In this document: positions 34,956 through 46,914 of the stretch, piece by piece | How the letters are laid out: every line of letters begins with the position of its first letter | Numbering within the stretch: the first letter of the stretch is position 1 | Assembly: GCA_030019365.1 (NCBI GenBank) | Contig: JASEFA010000003.1 | Location: 62,001 to 126,000, forward strand | Source: Bacillota bacterium | Lineage (GTDB): Bacteria > Bacillota > Sulfobacillia > JACIYH01 | DNA length: 64,000 nt | Direction: 5' to 3' | Notes under the pieces: generated by a model | Databases searched by the model: none | Told to the model about the DNA's origin: nothing | What the model saw: the letters and a program-made list of their open reading frames with translations, nothing else | Program-made: the position numbers and the translations under genes

Positions 34956-35444
34956 GTGATCGAGTTTCGCTGGTACGAACTGGTCTGGGCGGTAATCAAC
35001 TTCAGCATCCTCTTCTTCCTGCTCAGGAAGTTCCTCTTCGGACCGGTCATGGGCATGATGGAGAGGAGGCGGCAGGAGATTGCCGCCAACCTCAAGCAGG
35101 CCGAGGAGGCCCGCCAGGAGACCGCTCGTCTCCAGGCCGAGTACCGCGGGCAACTGGCGGCCGCCCAGCGGGAAGCCCAGGAGATCATGGACCGGGCGGT
35201 GCGGGCGGCGGATGAGGCCAGGGCCCGGCTGGTGAGCGAAGCCCAGACCGAGGCGGCCCGCCTGCGCGACCGGGCGGTGGAGGCCATCACCCAGGAGAAG
35301 GAGAGGGCCCTGGCCGAACTGCGGGACGAGGTGACCAGCCTGGCCATAGCCGCGGCCGGTCGCATCATCAGGCGGACCATGACCGAGGAAGACGAGCGTC
35401 GCCTGGTGGAGGAGTTCGCCCGCGAGATGGGTGAGTCGCGGTGA
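34956..35444 (+). CDS. atpF: F0F1 ATP synthase subunit b
   Basis: 162 residues: one N-terminal membrane helix (LVWAVINFSILFFLLRKFLF), then a long charged coiled coil forming the peripheral stalk (EEARQETARLQAEYRGQLAA), ending in the delta-binding part (LAIAAAGRIIRRTMTEEDER). GTG 34956 follows GGGAGG. Length is normal for a single b-type subunit, and no b' gene is present. It overlaps atpH by 4 nt. Confidence 0.94.
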   Translation: MIEFRWYELVWAVINFSILFFLLRKFLFGPVMGMMERRRQEIAANLKQAEEARQETARLQAEYRGQLAAAQREAQEIMDRAVRAADEARARLVSEAQTEAARLRDRAVEAITQEKERALAELRDEVTSLAIAAAGRIIRRTMTEEDERRLVEEFAREMGESR

Positions 35445-35986
35445 CCGCAGGGCGGGTGCTGGCCCGCCGCTATGCCCGCGCCTTGTTCCTGGCCGCGCGG
35501 GCGGCGGGAAAGGTGGAAAAGGCAGAGGCCGACCTGGCGCAGGTACGGCAGGCGCTGGATCAGGTCCCCCAGCTCAGGCAGATCCTGGGGGGCGTGGCGG
35601 TGCCCCGCGCCCGCCAGCGAGAGCTCCTGCAGGGGATCTTCGCGGGCCGGGTGGACGGCCTGGTGATGAACCTGCTCCTCCTGCTTCTGGACGAGCGCCG
35701 GCTGCGGCTGCTCGACCAGATCGAGCGTGAGTTCCGCATCATGGCCGACGAGGCGCGGGGAATCACCCTGGTGGAGGTGATCTCCGCCCGGGCCCTGTCC
35801 GGTCCGGCCGAGGAAGCCCTGCGGCAGGGGCTGGAGCGGAAGCTGGGACGGCGGGTGCGTATGGAATGCACCGTGGATGCCGCCCTGGTGGGAGGGGTCC
35901 AGGTCAAGATCGGGGATACGCTCTATGACGGGAGCGTGCGTGGCCAGCTGGAGAGGTTGAAGGAGCGCATGGTGGCGCGCGCCTGA
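35441..35986 (+). CDS. atpH: F0F1 ATP synthase subunit delta
   Basis: 181 residues. It joins the b stalk to F1. VLARRYARALFLAARAAGK is the typical N-terminal helix, VMNLLLLLLDERRLRLLDQI the middle block, and DAALVGGVQVKIGDTLYDGS the C-terminal signature. GTG 35441 overlaps atpF by 4 nt. About 80 nt separate it from atpA. Confidence 0.94.
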   Translation: MTAGRVLARRYARALFLAARAAGKVEKAEADLAQVRQALDQVPQLRQILGGVAVPRARQRELLQGIFAGRVDGLVMNLLLLLLDERRLRLLDQIEREFRIMADEARGITLVEVISARALSGPAEEALRQGLERKLGRRVRMECTVDAALVGGVQVKIGDTLYDGSVRGQLERLKERMVARA

Positions 35987-36063
35987 CATGCGTGCGGGTC
36001 CGGCCGGTGCGGCGCCGCCGCGGGCAGGCGCAGCGCGAAGCGGGAGCGCGTTGGTGGGGGTGA

Positions 36064-37671
<1,608 letters not shown>

Positions 37672-37726
37672 GCGGGGGCACCGGGCCGTTGTGGCGACCG
37701 ACGTGGGACCGGGGACGGGGAGATAG

Positions 37727-40104
<2,378 letters not shown>

Positions 40105-40161
40105 CCGCCGGTGCCGCGAGGCGGCTGGCCGAGGGGCTGCTGAGGAGGGCCGGGTGACGGC

Positions 40162-40590
40162 ATGGCGGATAGGGTGGAAACCGGAGGTCCCGTAGTTCTG
40201 GAAGTGCTCACGCCCGCGCGGCGGGTGCTCAGGGATGCAGTGGAAGCGGTGGTCGTCCCCGGGCGCCAGGGCTTGCTGGGGGTCTTGCCCCGCCATTCGC
40301 CCATGCTGGTCATCCTGCGTGCCGGGGTGGTGCTTTTCCGGCGGGAAGGCAGGAAGGAGCGGTTGGCGGTGAGCGGGGGCGTGTGTCAGGTCCTGGAAGA
40401 CCGGGTGCTGGTGCTGGCGGATGCCGCCGAACTGGCCCACGACATTGACGTGCTGCGGGCCCGCGCCGCCCGCGACCGGGCCCTGGCCCGGCTCCGTTCC
40501 CGTTCGGCCCAGGTCGACGAGGCGCGCGCGCGGGCTGCGTTCGAACGGGCCGTGGCCCGGCTGCGCGCGGCTGGCGCCGACAAATCGTAG
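40162..40590 (+). CDS. atpC: F0F1 ATP synthase subunit epsilon
   Basis: 142 residues: an N-terminal beta sandwich (VLTPARRVLRDAVEAVVVPG, GLLGVLPRHSPML) and a C-terminal helical hairpin rich in Arg and Ala (ARAARDRALARLRSRSAQVD). This subunit couples and inhibits rotation. ATG 40162 follows GGGTGACGG. It ends the operon: the next gene, murA, is 95 nt away with its own possible -10 box (TATGAT near 40652). Confidence 0.93.
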   Translation: MADRVETGGPVVLEVLTPARRVLRDAVEAVVVPGRQGLLGVLPRHSPMLVILRAGVVLFRREGRKERLAVSGGVCQVLEDRVLVLADAAELAHDIDVLRARAARDRALARLRSRSAQVDEARARAAFERAVARLRAAGADKS

Positions 40591-40685
40591 CCAGTTTGCG
40601 AAGCATTTGAGCGAGTTGGGTTGCATACGCCCTTCGCCCCGACAGCCAAACTATGATAAGGAGATAGGCGGGGCGGAGGCAGGAA

Positions 40686-41939
40686 ATGGAATCCAGGCTG
40701 GTAGTCAATGGGGGTAATCGGCTTTTCGGCGCGGTGCCCATAGAGGGGGCCAAGAACTCGGCCCTCCCCCTTCTGGCTGCGTCTTTGCTCGCCGAGGGCG
40801 GGGTGGTCCTGCACCAGGTGCCGCGGCTGGACGACGTCCGCACCATGGTGGAAGTGCTGCAGGTGTTGGGCGCCAGGGTGAGTGCCGACGGCCGCACGGT
40901 GATGGTCTCCGCAGGCCGGTTGGACGGTCATGAGGCCCCCTACGAGCAGGTGCGCAGGATGCGGGCCTCTCTCCTCGTCATGGGTCCCTTGCTGGCCCGG
41001 GTGGGCAAGGCCCGCATGGCCCTCCCCGGTGGATGCGCCATCGGTGTGCGACCCATCGACTTGCATATCAAGGGTCTCTCCGTGCTGGGGGCGCGCGTGG
41101 CGGCCCGGGCCGGGCAGGTGGACATCCGCGCCTCCGGCCTGCAGGGCGGGCGCGTGTACCTGGACTGGCCCTCCGTAGGTGCCACCGAGAACATCATGAT
41201 GGCGGCAGTGCTCGCCCGGGGCACCACCTACATCGAAAATGCGGCCGAAGAGCCCGAGATCGTGGACCTCGCCAATTTCCTCAATGCCATGGGCGCGCGG
41301 GTGGTGGGGGCGGGGACCAACGTGATCAGGATAGATGGTGTGCCCCAGCTGGCCGGGGGCGAGCACACCATCATCCCCGACCGCATCGAGGCGGGCACCT
41401 ACCTGGTGGCGGGCGCCATCACCGGGGGCGACGTGACGGTGGAAGGTGTGGTTCCCGAGCACCTCAAGGCGGTGGTGGCCAAGCTGCGGGAAGCGGGGGC
41501 GGTGGTGGAGGAGGACGCCACCCGCGTTCGCCTGCGGGCCCAGGGGCGGCCCCGTCCCACCGACGTGCGCACCATGCCCTACCCGGGTTTCCCCACTGAC
41601 ATGCAGGCTCAGATAATGGCGTTGCTTTCGGTGGCCGACGGATGCAGCGTGCTCACGGAGACGGTGTTCGAGAACCGCTTCATGCATGTGGAAGAGCTCA
41701 AGCGCATGGGGGCAAACATCAAGATCGAAGGCCGGAGCGCCGTGGTGAGGGGGGTGAAGAAGCTCACCGGGGCCCCGGTGAAGGCCAGCGACCTGCGGGC
41801 CGGTGCCGGGCTGGTGCTGGCCGCCCTGGCTGCAGACGGCGCTACTGAAGTGTCCGGCGTCAACCACCTGGATCGCGGTTACGTGGACCTGCACCTCAAG
41901 CTCCGTTCCCTGGGCGCCGCCGTAACCCGCACCGTGTAA
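40686..41939 (+). CDS. murA: UDP-N-acetylglucosamine 1-carboxyvinyltransferase
   Basis: 417 residues. It moves enolpyruvate from PEP to UDP-GlcNAc, the first step of peptidoglycan synthesis. The active-site cysteine is in [18 protein letters not shown], so the enzyme should be fosfomycin-sensitive. VEGAKNS appears as [18 protein letters not shown], and [16 protein letters not shown] and [16 protein letters not shown] are conserved. ATG 40686 follows GGAGGCAGG. The position between atpC and spoIID matches the Bacillus murAA region. Confidence 0.96.
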   Translation: MESRLVVNGGNRLFGAVPIEGAKNSALPLLAASLLAEGGVVLHQVPRLDDVRTMVEVLQVLGARVSADGRTVMVSAGRLDGHEAPYEQVRRMRASLLVMGPLLARVGKARMALPGGCAIGVRPIDLHIKGLSVLGARVAARAGQVDIRASGLQGGRVYLDWPSVGATENIMMAAVLARGTTYIENAAEEPEIVDLANFLNAMGARVVGAGTNVIRIDGVPQLAGGEHTIIPDRIEAGTYLVAGAITGGDVTVEGVVPEHLKAVVAKLREAGAVVEEDATRVRLRAQGRPRPTDVRTMPYPGFPTDMQAQIMALLSVADGCSVLTETVFENRFMHVEELKRMGANIKIEGRSAVVRGVKKLTGAPVKASDLRAGAGLVLAALAADGATEVSGVNHLDRGYVDLHLKLRSLGAAVTRTV

Positions 41940-42003
41940 GGCCGCCTGTGCCGGGCCTGCGTCGCGATCAAGGCGACGGCCATCCCTGCTCTGCAGCTGC
42001 GGC

Positions 42004-42033
42004 GGCATAGGCTCGCCAGAGCTGCCATAGAGT
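42004..42033 (+). promoter_or_regulatory. Candidate sigma-E promoter for spoIID
   Basis: GGCATAGG at 42004-42011, a 14-nt spacer and CATAGAGT at 42026-42033. The -10 matches six of seven specified positions of CATACANT, and spacing fits the mother-cell sigma-E class. It lies 18 nt before the TTG start; spoIID is a sigma-E gene in Bacillus. Confidence 0.5.
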
Positions 42034-42050
42034 GGGCATTGGGTGGTGAG

Positions 42051-43022
42051 TTGAAGCGAGCTTTGCTTGCTCTGCTTGGCTTCCTGGTGCTGTTGCTGAT
42101 TTTTCTTCCCGCCCTGCTGGTGGGCATAAAGCCGCGCCCCGTACCCCCCTCCGCCGGGTATGCCATCACGGTCAGGGTCCTGCGCCACGACAACGGACAG
42201 ACCCTCGATCTGCCCCTGGAGGAATATGTGAAGGGTGTGGTGGCAGCCGAAATGCCGGCTGCCTTTCACCCCGAGGCCCTGAAGGCGCAGGCGGTACTGG
42301 CCCGAACTTACGTGGTGCGGCGGCTGCGGCTGTTCGGCGGACCAGGGGTGGCCGACGGGAGCGCCGATGTTTCCTCCGATCCCACGCAGGGACAGGCATG
42401 GTTGGACCAGCGGGCCCTGCGCCAGAAGTGGGGCCTGCTGGGCTACTACCGTTACTGGGGCAAAGTCTCCGCCGCAGTGGACACCACCAGCGGGCAGATC
42501 CTCACCTATCAGGGCGAGGTGGCCGACGGGCTTTACCACTCCACCTGTGGAGGGCACACGGAATCGGCCCGCGAGGTATGGGGAAACGACGTCCCCTACC
42601 TGACCGGAGTACCGTGCGATTACTGCCGCCAGTCGCCGCGCTACCGCACCCAGGTGTACGTCCCGCTGCGCACCCTCGGGCAGGCGGTGCCTTCCTCGGC
42701 GGGAGGGTCTTCTTCCGGGGCAAGCAAAACACCGGTACCTGAACTGCTGGAGTCCACCGTGACGGGGCGGGTCAGGTTGCTCCAGGTGGGGGGAGTGACC
42801 GTCAGGGGAACCGAGGCTCGTGAGCGCCTGGGCCTGCCCTCCACCTGGTTCTCCTGGCAGGTCGAAGGCGACCGCGTGCGTTTCGACGTCCGGGGCTGGG
42901 GGCACGGGGTGGGGATGTGCCAGTACGGCGCCGACGGCCAGGCCCGGCAGGGCCGCTCCTACCTGGAAATCCTGCAGTACTATTTCCCCGGCACCACCGT
43001 CCGCCTCATTTTCTCCGAATGA
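42051..43022 (+). CDS. spoIID: Stage II sporulation protein D
   Basis: 323 residues. SpoIID is a membrane-anchored lytic transglycosylase that thins septal peptidoglycan with SpoIIM and SpoIIP during engulfment. One N-terminal membrane helix (LLALLGFLVLLLIFLPALLV) is followed by the SpoIID core: LPLEEYVKGVVAAEMPAAF, HPEALKAQAVLARTYVV, the zinc-site block YHSTCGGHTESAREVWG and the end motif GWGHGVGMCQYGADGQA. TTG 42051 follows GGTGGTGAG. Genes for SpoIIM and SpoIIP are not in the window. Confidence 0.94.
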   Translation: MKRALLALLGFLVLLLIFLPALLVGIKPRPVPPSAGYAITVRVLRHDNGQTLDLPLEEYVKGVVAAEMPAAFHPEALKAQAVLARTYVVRRLRLFGGPGVADGSADVSSDPTQGQAWLDQRALRQKWGLLGYYRYWGKVSAAVDTTSGQILTYQGEVADGLYHSTCGGHTESAREVWGNDVPYLTGVPCDYCRQSPRYRTQVYVPLRTLGQAVPSSAGGSSSGASKTPVPELLESTVTGRVRLLQVGGVTVRGTEARERLGLPSTWFSWQVEGDRVRFDVRGWGHGVGMCQYGADGQARQGRSYLEILQYYFPGTTVRLIFSE

Positions 43023-43155
43023 CCGTCCCCGCAGGCGGTCGCACGCGCCATGCTCTGGCCCCCGGCAGTGGGGCGGCCGGCGCGTGCACGGGGGGCGTGG
43101 TCCTGTCGACGTGGGTCCGCCAGCGCCGGACGTGGACAGGCCTTCACCCAGGATA
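43023..43155. other. First part of the 328-bp spoIID-spoIIQ gap
   Basis: A small hairpin, GACCG with CGGTC at 43021-43040, follows the spoIID stop without a T-run. The rest up to the sigma-F candidate is GC-rich with no coding signal. The remainder of the gap (43156-43350) holds the promoter, a strong ribosome site and an open in-frame extension of spoIIQ. Confidence 0.4.
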
Positions 43156-43186
43156 TGCATAATCTGGTAGACCGCTGGAGAGCATA
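43156..43186 (+). promoter_or_regulatory. Candidate sigma-F promoter for spoIIQ
   Basis: TGCATA at 43156-43161, a 15-nt spacer and GGAGAGCATA at 43177-43186. This matches the forespore sigma-F pattern (GyATA, then GGnrAnAnTw) at all but one position. A GGAGGTGA ribosome site begins 6 nt later, which implies a very short leader. Confidence 0.5.
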
Positions 43187-43350
43187 CGGGTGGAGGTGAA
43201 TTCGCCCTGACCCGTAACCTGAGCGGTGCGCCCCACGGCCATGGGCCCCACAGCGCACCGGATGCGGACAGACACGCGCAGCGCTCGCAACCTGCGGACA
43301 GGTCCCCGCTGCGCTCGCACCCGGCGGAGGAGTCGCCGCGCCGCTGGCGC

Positions 43351-44205
43351 GTGAAGGGAGCCGCCAGAGGGCGGCGGAACGGTGCGGACCGAAGGTGGGC
43401 TGGCCTCAGCGGCCGCCAGTGGGCCTACCTGGCGGTGGGAGTGTTCATGCTGGCCTGTCTCACCGTTCCCGGCCTCATGTGGTTGCTTTCACCGCGTGCG
43501 GGCATCCCTGCCTTTCCAGTCCCCACCGGCACCCTCAGCGGGACCGCCCCGACCCCTTCGGCCCCGGGAGAGTCCTCGGCACCCTCCAGCGCCGCCACGG
43601 CTGCTGGTGGTGCCTCTGCACCCGCCGGTGGCGCCGCTTCGGGAGGTACCGGAATGGTACCCCCAGCCCCTAAGGGTCCTGAGACGCCGGCGGGAGGGAC
43701 GCAGCCGTCAACCACGAAGCAGGTCGGGGATCGGACAACGACCGGGCAGGCCGGGGATCGGGCGGTGGTCGCCGCTGTGGCGCCGCCGGAAGCGGCCGGG
43801 CCCGCACCGGGAGAACTGGCCTGGCCCCTGCCGGGGAAGGTGACCGCCGATTACGGCTTCGCCTACTCGGAGGTCCACGGGGATTGGAGATTGCACGCCG
43901 GGATCGATCTGGAAGGAGAGGGGGGCCGCGCCGTCACTGCGGCTGCCGGAGGCGTGGTGAAGCTGGTATCCCGTAACCCGAGGGACGGATGCGTGGTGGA
44001 AATCGACCACGGGGGCGGCATCGTGACCGCCTACCTGCACCTGGGGAAGGCCCTGGTGCGCAAGGACGACAGGGTGAACCGGGGGCAGGTCGTCGGTCAC
44101 CTGGGCGAGCCGGGTGAAGGCGAGCCGGGCGGACCGCACCTGCACTTTGAGGTGAGGATGGACGGGAGCACCCGGAACCCCCTAGACTGGCTGTCCCCGC
44201 GTTAG
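43351..44205 (+). CDS. spoIIQ: SpoIIQ-like M23 family peptidase
   Basis: 284 residues from GTG 43351. SpoIIQ sits in the forespore membrane and binds SpoIIIAH across the engulfment space. A basic N-terminus and one membrane helix (WAYLAVGVFMLACLTVPGLM) lead to a long Ala/Pro/Gly/Ser linker and a LytM domain with HAGIDLEGEGG and PHLHFEVRMDGS. Both zinc-ligand motifs, HxxxD and HxH, are intact, unlike Bacillus subtilis SpoIIQ, which has lost one. The start is doubtful: GTG 43351 has no good ribosome site, whereas CTG 43207 is in the same open frame 8 nt after GGAGGTGA and would add 48 residues. The place between spoIID and spoIIID supports the name. Confidence 0.87.
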   Translation: MKGAARGRRNGADRRWAGLSGRQWAYLAVGVFMLACLTVPGLMWLLSPRAGIPAFPVPTGTLSGTAPTPSAPGESSAPSSAATAAGGASAPAGGAASGGTGMVPPAPKGPETPAGGTQPSTTKQVGDRTTTGQAGDRAVVAAVAPPEAAGPAPGELAWPLPGKVTADYGFAYSEVHGDWRLHAGIDLEGEGGRAVTAAAGGVVKLVSRNPRDGCVVEIDHGGGIVTAYLHLGKALVRKDDRVNRGQVVGHLGEPGEGEPGGPHLHFEVRMDGSTRNPLDWLSPR

Positions 44206-44215
44206 GCGCCGCCGC

Positions 44216-44320
44216 GGCCCACCCCGGGCCGGGGCCACGCAGAGGCCCGCCCCGGGCCGGGGCCACGCAGAGGCCCGCCCCGGGCCGGGACCACGCAGAG
44301 GCCCGCCCCGGGCCGGGACC
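44216..44320. repeat. 28-bp tandem repeat, 3.75 copies
   Basis: Units at 44216-44243, 44244-44271, 44272-44299 and a partial unit at 44300-44320. Each begins GGCCCGCCCCGGGCCGGG and ends CCACGCAGA. Copies differ at only one or two positions. They contain the self-complementary CCCGGG core, so the transcript would fold strongly. They lie between spoIIQ and spoIIID, just before the candidate sigma-E promoter. Confidence 0.92.
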
Positions 44321-44334
44321 GGACAGGTGGGCTA

Positions 44335-44363
44335 GTCTTTTCCCGCTGGCTCCCACATATGAT
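44335..44363 (+). promoter_or_regulatory. Weak candidate sigma-E promoter for spoIIID
   Basis: GTCTTTT at 44335-44341, a 14-nt spacer and CATATGAT at 44356-44363. The -10 keeps CATA and the final T of CATACANT. The -35 match is partial. It lies 33 nt before the spoIIID start; spoIIID is sigma-E dependent in Bacillus. Confidence 0.35.
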
Positions 44364-44395
44364 GTACCGCAGGCCGGTGCGAGGGGGGCCAGAGG

Positions 44396-44650
44396 GTGAA
44401 CGACTTCATCTGGAGGCGTGTCTTGGACGTTTCCCAGTACATTTACCGCACCGGAGCCACGGTGAGGGACGCGGCCCGCCAGTTCGGGGTATCGAAGAGC
44501 ACCGTCCACAAGGATGTATCCGAAAGACTACCGCACATCAACGTGGAACTGGCCGATCAGGTAAGAAAGGTCCTGGAGTTCAACAAGGCCCAGCGGCACA
44601 TCCGGGGAGGAGAGGCGACCAGGCGTAAGTATCAGACGGTCACGCGCTAG
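44396..44650 (+). CDS. spoIIID: Sporulation transcription factor SpoIIID
   Basis: 84 residues. SpoIIID is a small DNA-binding protein that adjusts sigma-E gene expression in the mother cell. The helix-turn-helix is ATVRDAARQFGVSKSTVHKD, and the following VSERLPHINVELADQVRKVL is strongly conserved in the family, as is QRHIRGGEATRRKY. GTG 44396 follows GGGGGGCCAGAGG. It is expected to act on spoIID and other mother-cell genes. Confidence 0.96.
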   Translation: MNDFIWRRVLDVSQYIYRTGATVRDAARQFGVSKSTVHKDVSERLPHINVELADQVRKVLEFNKAQRHIRGGEATRRKYQTVTR

Positions 44651-44722
44651 CGGGCCCCGAAGGAAATCGCCCCATCTCGTGGAAGAAGAGGAGGGAAGCA
44701 GGGAAGACCGGGGGGATCTGGC

Positions 44723-45742
44723 TTGGCGACTGACGTGGGGGTGGACCTGGGGACCGCCAGCGTGCTCATTTTCGTGCGCGGCAAGGGAGTGGTCCTGCGG
44801 GAGCCTTCCGTGGTGGCGGTAGCAGCCGACACCGGGAGAGTCCTGGCGGTGGGTGAGGAGGCTCGCCGCATGCTGGGGCGCACCCCGGGGACCATCGTGG
44901 CGGTGCGTCCCCTGCGAGAAGGTGTGATCGCCGACTTCGACCTCACCGAAGCCATGCTTCAGCATTTCCTGGCCCGGGTGCTGGGCAGGCGGGCGATCCT
45001 GCGTCCCTCCGTGGTGGTGTGTATCCCCTCGGCCTGTACGGCGGTGGAGCGGCGGGCGGTGATCGAAGCGGCCATGCGTGCCGGAGCCAGCCGGGCCCTG
45101 GTCATCCAGGAACCCCTGGCTGCCGCCCTGGGGGCGGGGCTGGACATCACCCAGGCGCGGGGGCACCTGGTGTGCGACATCGGCGGCGGCACCACCGATG
45201 TGGCGGTCATATCCCTGGGAGGGGTGGTGACCGCCGGCAGTGTCAGGGTGGGCGGGGACAAGTGCGACGAGGCCATCGTCCGCTACCTGCGGCAGCGGCA
45301 CAACCTGGGGGTGGGTGATCGCACCGCCGAGGAGCTGAAGATCGGCATCGGCACCGCTGCGCCGGACCTGCGGCATGACGAGATGGAGGTGCGGGGGCGA
45401 GACCTCGTGAGCGGGTTGCCCCGCAGCTTCATGGTGACGTCGATCGACCTGGCCGAGGCCATGGCCGAGCCCCTGTCGGAGATCCTGCACCTTATTCGCG
45501 GGGTCCTGGAGCGTACCCCTCCCGAACTGGCCGCTGACATCGCCGACCAGGGTGTGGTGTTGACCGGCGGAGGGGCGCTGCTGCACGGCATGGACGTGTT
45601 CATCTCCCGAGAAACGGGCCTCGCCGTGCACATACCCGACGATCCCATTTCCTGCGTGGCCCGGGGGACGGGCCGGGCCCTGGACTTCCTCGCCTGCCAT
45701 CCGGACCACGTGGAGTTCATGCGCAAGCTGAGCGTGGTGTGA
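44723..45742 (+). CDS. mbl: MreB-family actin-like cell shape protein (Mbl)
   Basis: 339 residues. Actin-fold filament protein guiding lateral wall synthesis. Nucleotide-binding motifs are VGVDLGTASVLIFVRGKG (phosphate 1), VCDIGGGTTDVAVISLGG (phosphate 2) and VLTGGGALLHGMD (adenosine), with the MreB block VIQEPLAAALGAGLDI. It fits Mbl/MreBH by its place after spoIIID rather than next to mreC. TTG 44723 gives MATDVGVDLG. No mreC or mreD is nearby. The 315-bp gap after it contains a sigma-H promoter and riboswitch. Confidence 0.93.
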   Translation: MATDVGVDLGTASVLIFVRGKGVVLREPSVVAVAADTGRVLAVGEEARRMLGRTPGTIVAVRPLREGVIADFDLTEAMLQHFLARVLGRRAILRPSVVVCIPSACTAVERRAVIEAAMRAGASRALVIQEPLAAALGAGLDITQARGHLVCDIGGGTTDVAVISLGGVVTAGSVRVGGDKCDEAIVRYLRQRHNLGVGDRTAEELKIGIGTAAPDLRHDEMEVRGRDLVSGLPRSFMVTSIDLAEAMAEPLSEILHLIRGVLERTPPELAADIADQGVVLTGGGALLHGMDVFISRETGLAVHIPDDPISCVARGTGRALDFLACHPDHVEFMRKLSVV

Positions 45743-45849
45743 GATCCCCGGGACGGTGGCAGCCCGCTGCCGCTGCCCGCAGCCCTGCCTGACGCTGCCT
45801 GCACCGGCCCGGGCCTGAAGGCGTGGCCCGCTCCCAGCGCACTTCTTAA

Positions 45850-45878
45850 GAAGGATTTTCCGGACTGGTGGCGAATTA
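45850..45878 (+). promoter_or_regulatory. Strong candidate sigma-H (Spo0H) promoter
   Basis: GAAGGATTT at 45850-45858, an 11-nt spacer and GGCGAATTA at 45870-45878. This fits the sigma-H pattern RnAGGAwWW-N11/12-RnnGAATww at every specified base. Transcription should begin near 45886, about 10 nt before the c-di-GMP aptamer. Confidence 0.75.
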
Positions 45879-45896
45879 CCGATACAGTGAAATAGA

Positions 45897-45963
45897 TCCT
45901 CGCGAAACGGCAAACCCGTCGAAAGGCGGGGGCGCAAAGCCACGGGTCTAAAGCCTCGCGGGT
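45897..45963 (+). promoter_or_regulatory. Cyclic di-GMP-I (GEMM-I) riboswitch
   Basis: Aptamer with the conserved core ACGGCAAACC, a short helix CCGTC-GAAA-GGCGG carrying the GNRA tetraloop, then GGGCGCAAAGCCACGGGTCT, which matches the GEMM-I consensus almost base for base. The outer helix pairs CCTCGCG near 45898-45904 with CGCGGG near 45957-45962. It lies in the leader of flhO-flhP and should make the flagellar rod operon respond to c-di-GMP. The on/off direction cannot be told for certain. Confidence 0.93.
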
Positions 45964-46003
45964 CATGATGGCCGGGCTGCCGAACGAGGTCCTTCTGGTT
46001 TGT

Positions 46004-46029
46004 GAGGGCCTGCCCGGCGGCAGGCCCTC
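46004..46029 (+). terminator. Expression-platform hairpin after the c-di-GMP riboswitch
   Basis: GAGGGCCTGCC (46004-46014) pairs perfectly with GGCAGGCCCTC (46019-46029) around a CGGC loop; only CCCGTTTGG follows, so the T-run is weak. It stands between the aptamer and the flhO ribosome site, as expected for a transcription or translation switch. Confidence 0.65.
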
Positions 46030-46057
46030 CCGTTTGGTGAGGATAGGGGGGCGGGCA

Positions 46058-46798
46058 ATGCTGAGGGGCATCTATGCGGCCGCAAGCGGCATGGCCGCGG
46101 GACTCGACCAGCTGGATGCAATTGCGGACAATGCGGCCAATGCTCAGACGCCCGGCTTCAAGGGGCGCGTCCCCGTGGTCACGGGCTTTCGTTCCCTGAT
46201 CCTTTCCCGCATAAGGGATGGCCCTGTGGCGGAGGTCGGTCCTCTCTCAACCGGGGCCGGAGTGGAAGCCCTGGTCACGGATTTCGGTGCCGGTCCTCTG
46301 CGACCGGCAGAAGATCCCCTGGCCGTGGCCATCACCGGGCCGGGTTTCTTCGTCGTCCAGGCGCCCGGCGGGGAGGCCTACACCCGCAACGGCATGTTTC
46401 GTCTGGACAGCCAGGGAAGGCTGGTCACCGGTACGGGCCATCTCGTGCTGGGAGAACAGGGTCCCATCGAAGCCGGACCCGATGCCTCGATTCTGGCCAC
46501 CGGCGAGGTGGTGAGCGGGGGCCGGGTGGTGGATCGCCTCAGGGTGGTCGATTTCGCCCGGCGGGATGCACTGCAGCGCATCGGGGACGGGCTCTTTGTT
46601 GCCGGGCCGCAGGCGGGACTGCCGCGAGCGGTCGAGGCAGCACTCACGCCGGGATTTGTGGAGAGCGCCAACGTCAATCCGGTGACCGAAATGGTGAGGC
46701 TGATCGCCGTGCTCCGGGCTTACGAAGCCTGTCAGAAGGCCCTCCGGGTGCAGGACGATACCCTCGGGCAGGCGGTGCGGGAAGTCGGCCGCGTCTGA
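46058..46798 (+). CDS. flhO: Flagellar basal-body rod protein FlhO (FlgF-like)
   Basis: 246 residues. Distal-rod or hook-basal-body protein exported by the flagellar type III system. The N-terminal FlgBB rod motif is GIYAAASGMAAGLDQLDAIA and DNAANAQTPGFKG; the FlgEFG core is PLAVAITGPGFFVVQAPGGE; the C-terminal DUF1078 helix is ANVNPVTEMVRLIAVLRAYE. ATG 46058 follows AGGGGGGCGGG and lies just after the riboswitch hairpin; the frame upstream runs through that hairpin. Gene order mbl-flhO-flhP is as in Bacillus. Confidence 0.92.
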   Translation: MLRGIYAAASGMAAGLDQLDAIADNAANAQTPGFKGRVPVVTGFRSLILSRIRDGPVAEVGPLSTGAGVEALVTDFGAGPLRPAEDPLAVAITGPGFFVVQAPGGEAYTRNGMFRLDSQGRLVTGTGHLVLGEQGPIEAGPDASILATGEVVSGGRVVDRLRVVDFARRDALQRIGDGLFVAGPQAGLPRAVEAALTPGFVESANVNPVTEMVRLIAVLRAYEACQKALRVQDDTLGQAVREVGRV

Positions 46799-46914
46799 CG
46801 TGCAGCCGCAGCGGCCCGGCCGCTGGTCGCTGCGGGGGGGCTGCGGCCCGTTGGGGCGGGGTGGCTCCTGAGACGGCCGCCGGGTCAGGCGGTCAGGGGA
46901 AGGGGGAGGTCGAG

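Noticed and set aside
46861-46914. Upstream start for flhP
   Set aside because: The extension is Gly-rich and not conserved; ATG 46915 has GGGGGAGG and gives the exact FlgG-type N-terminus.
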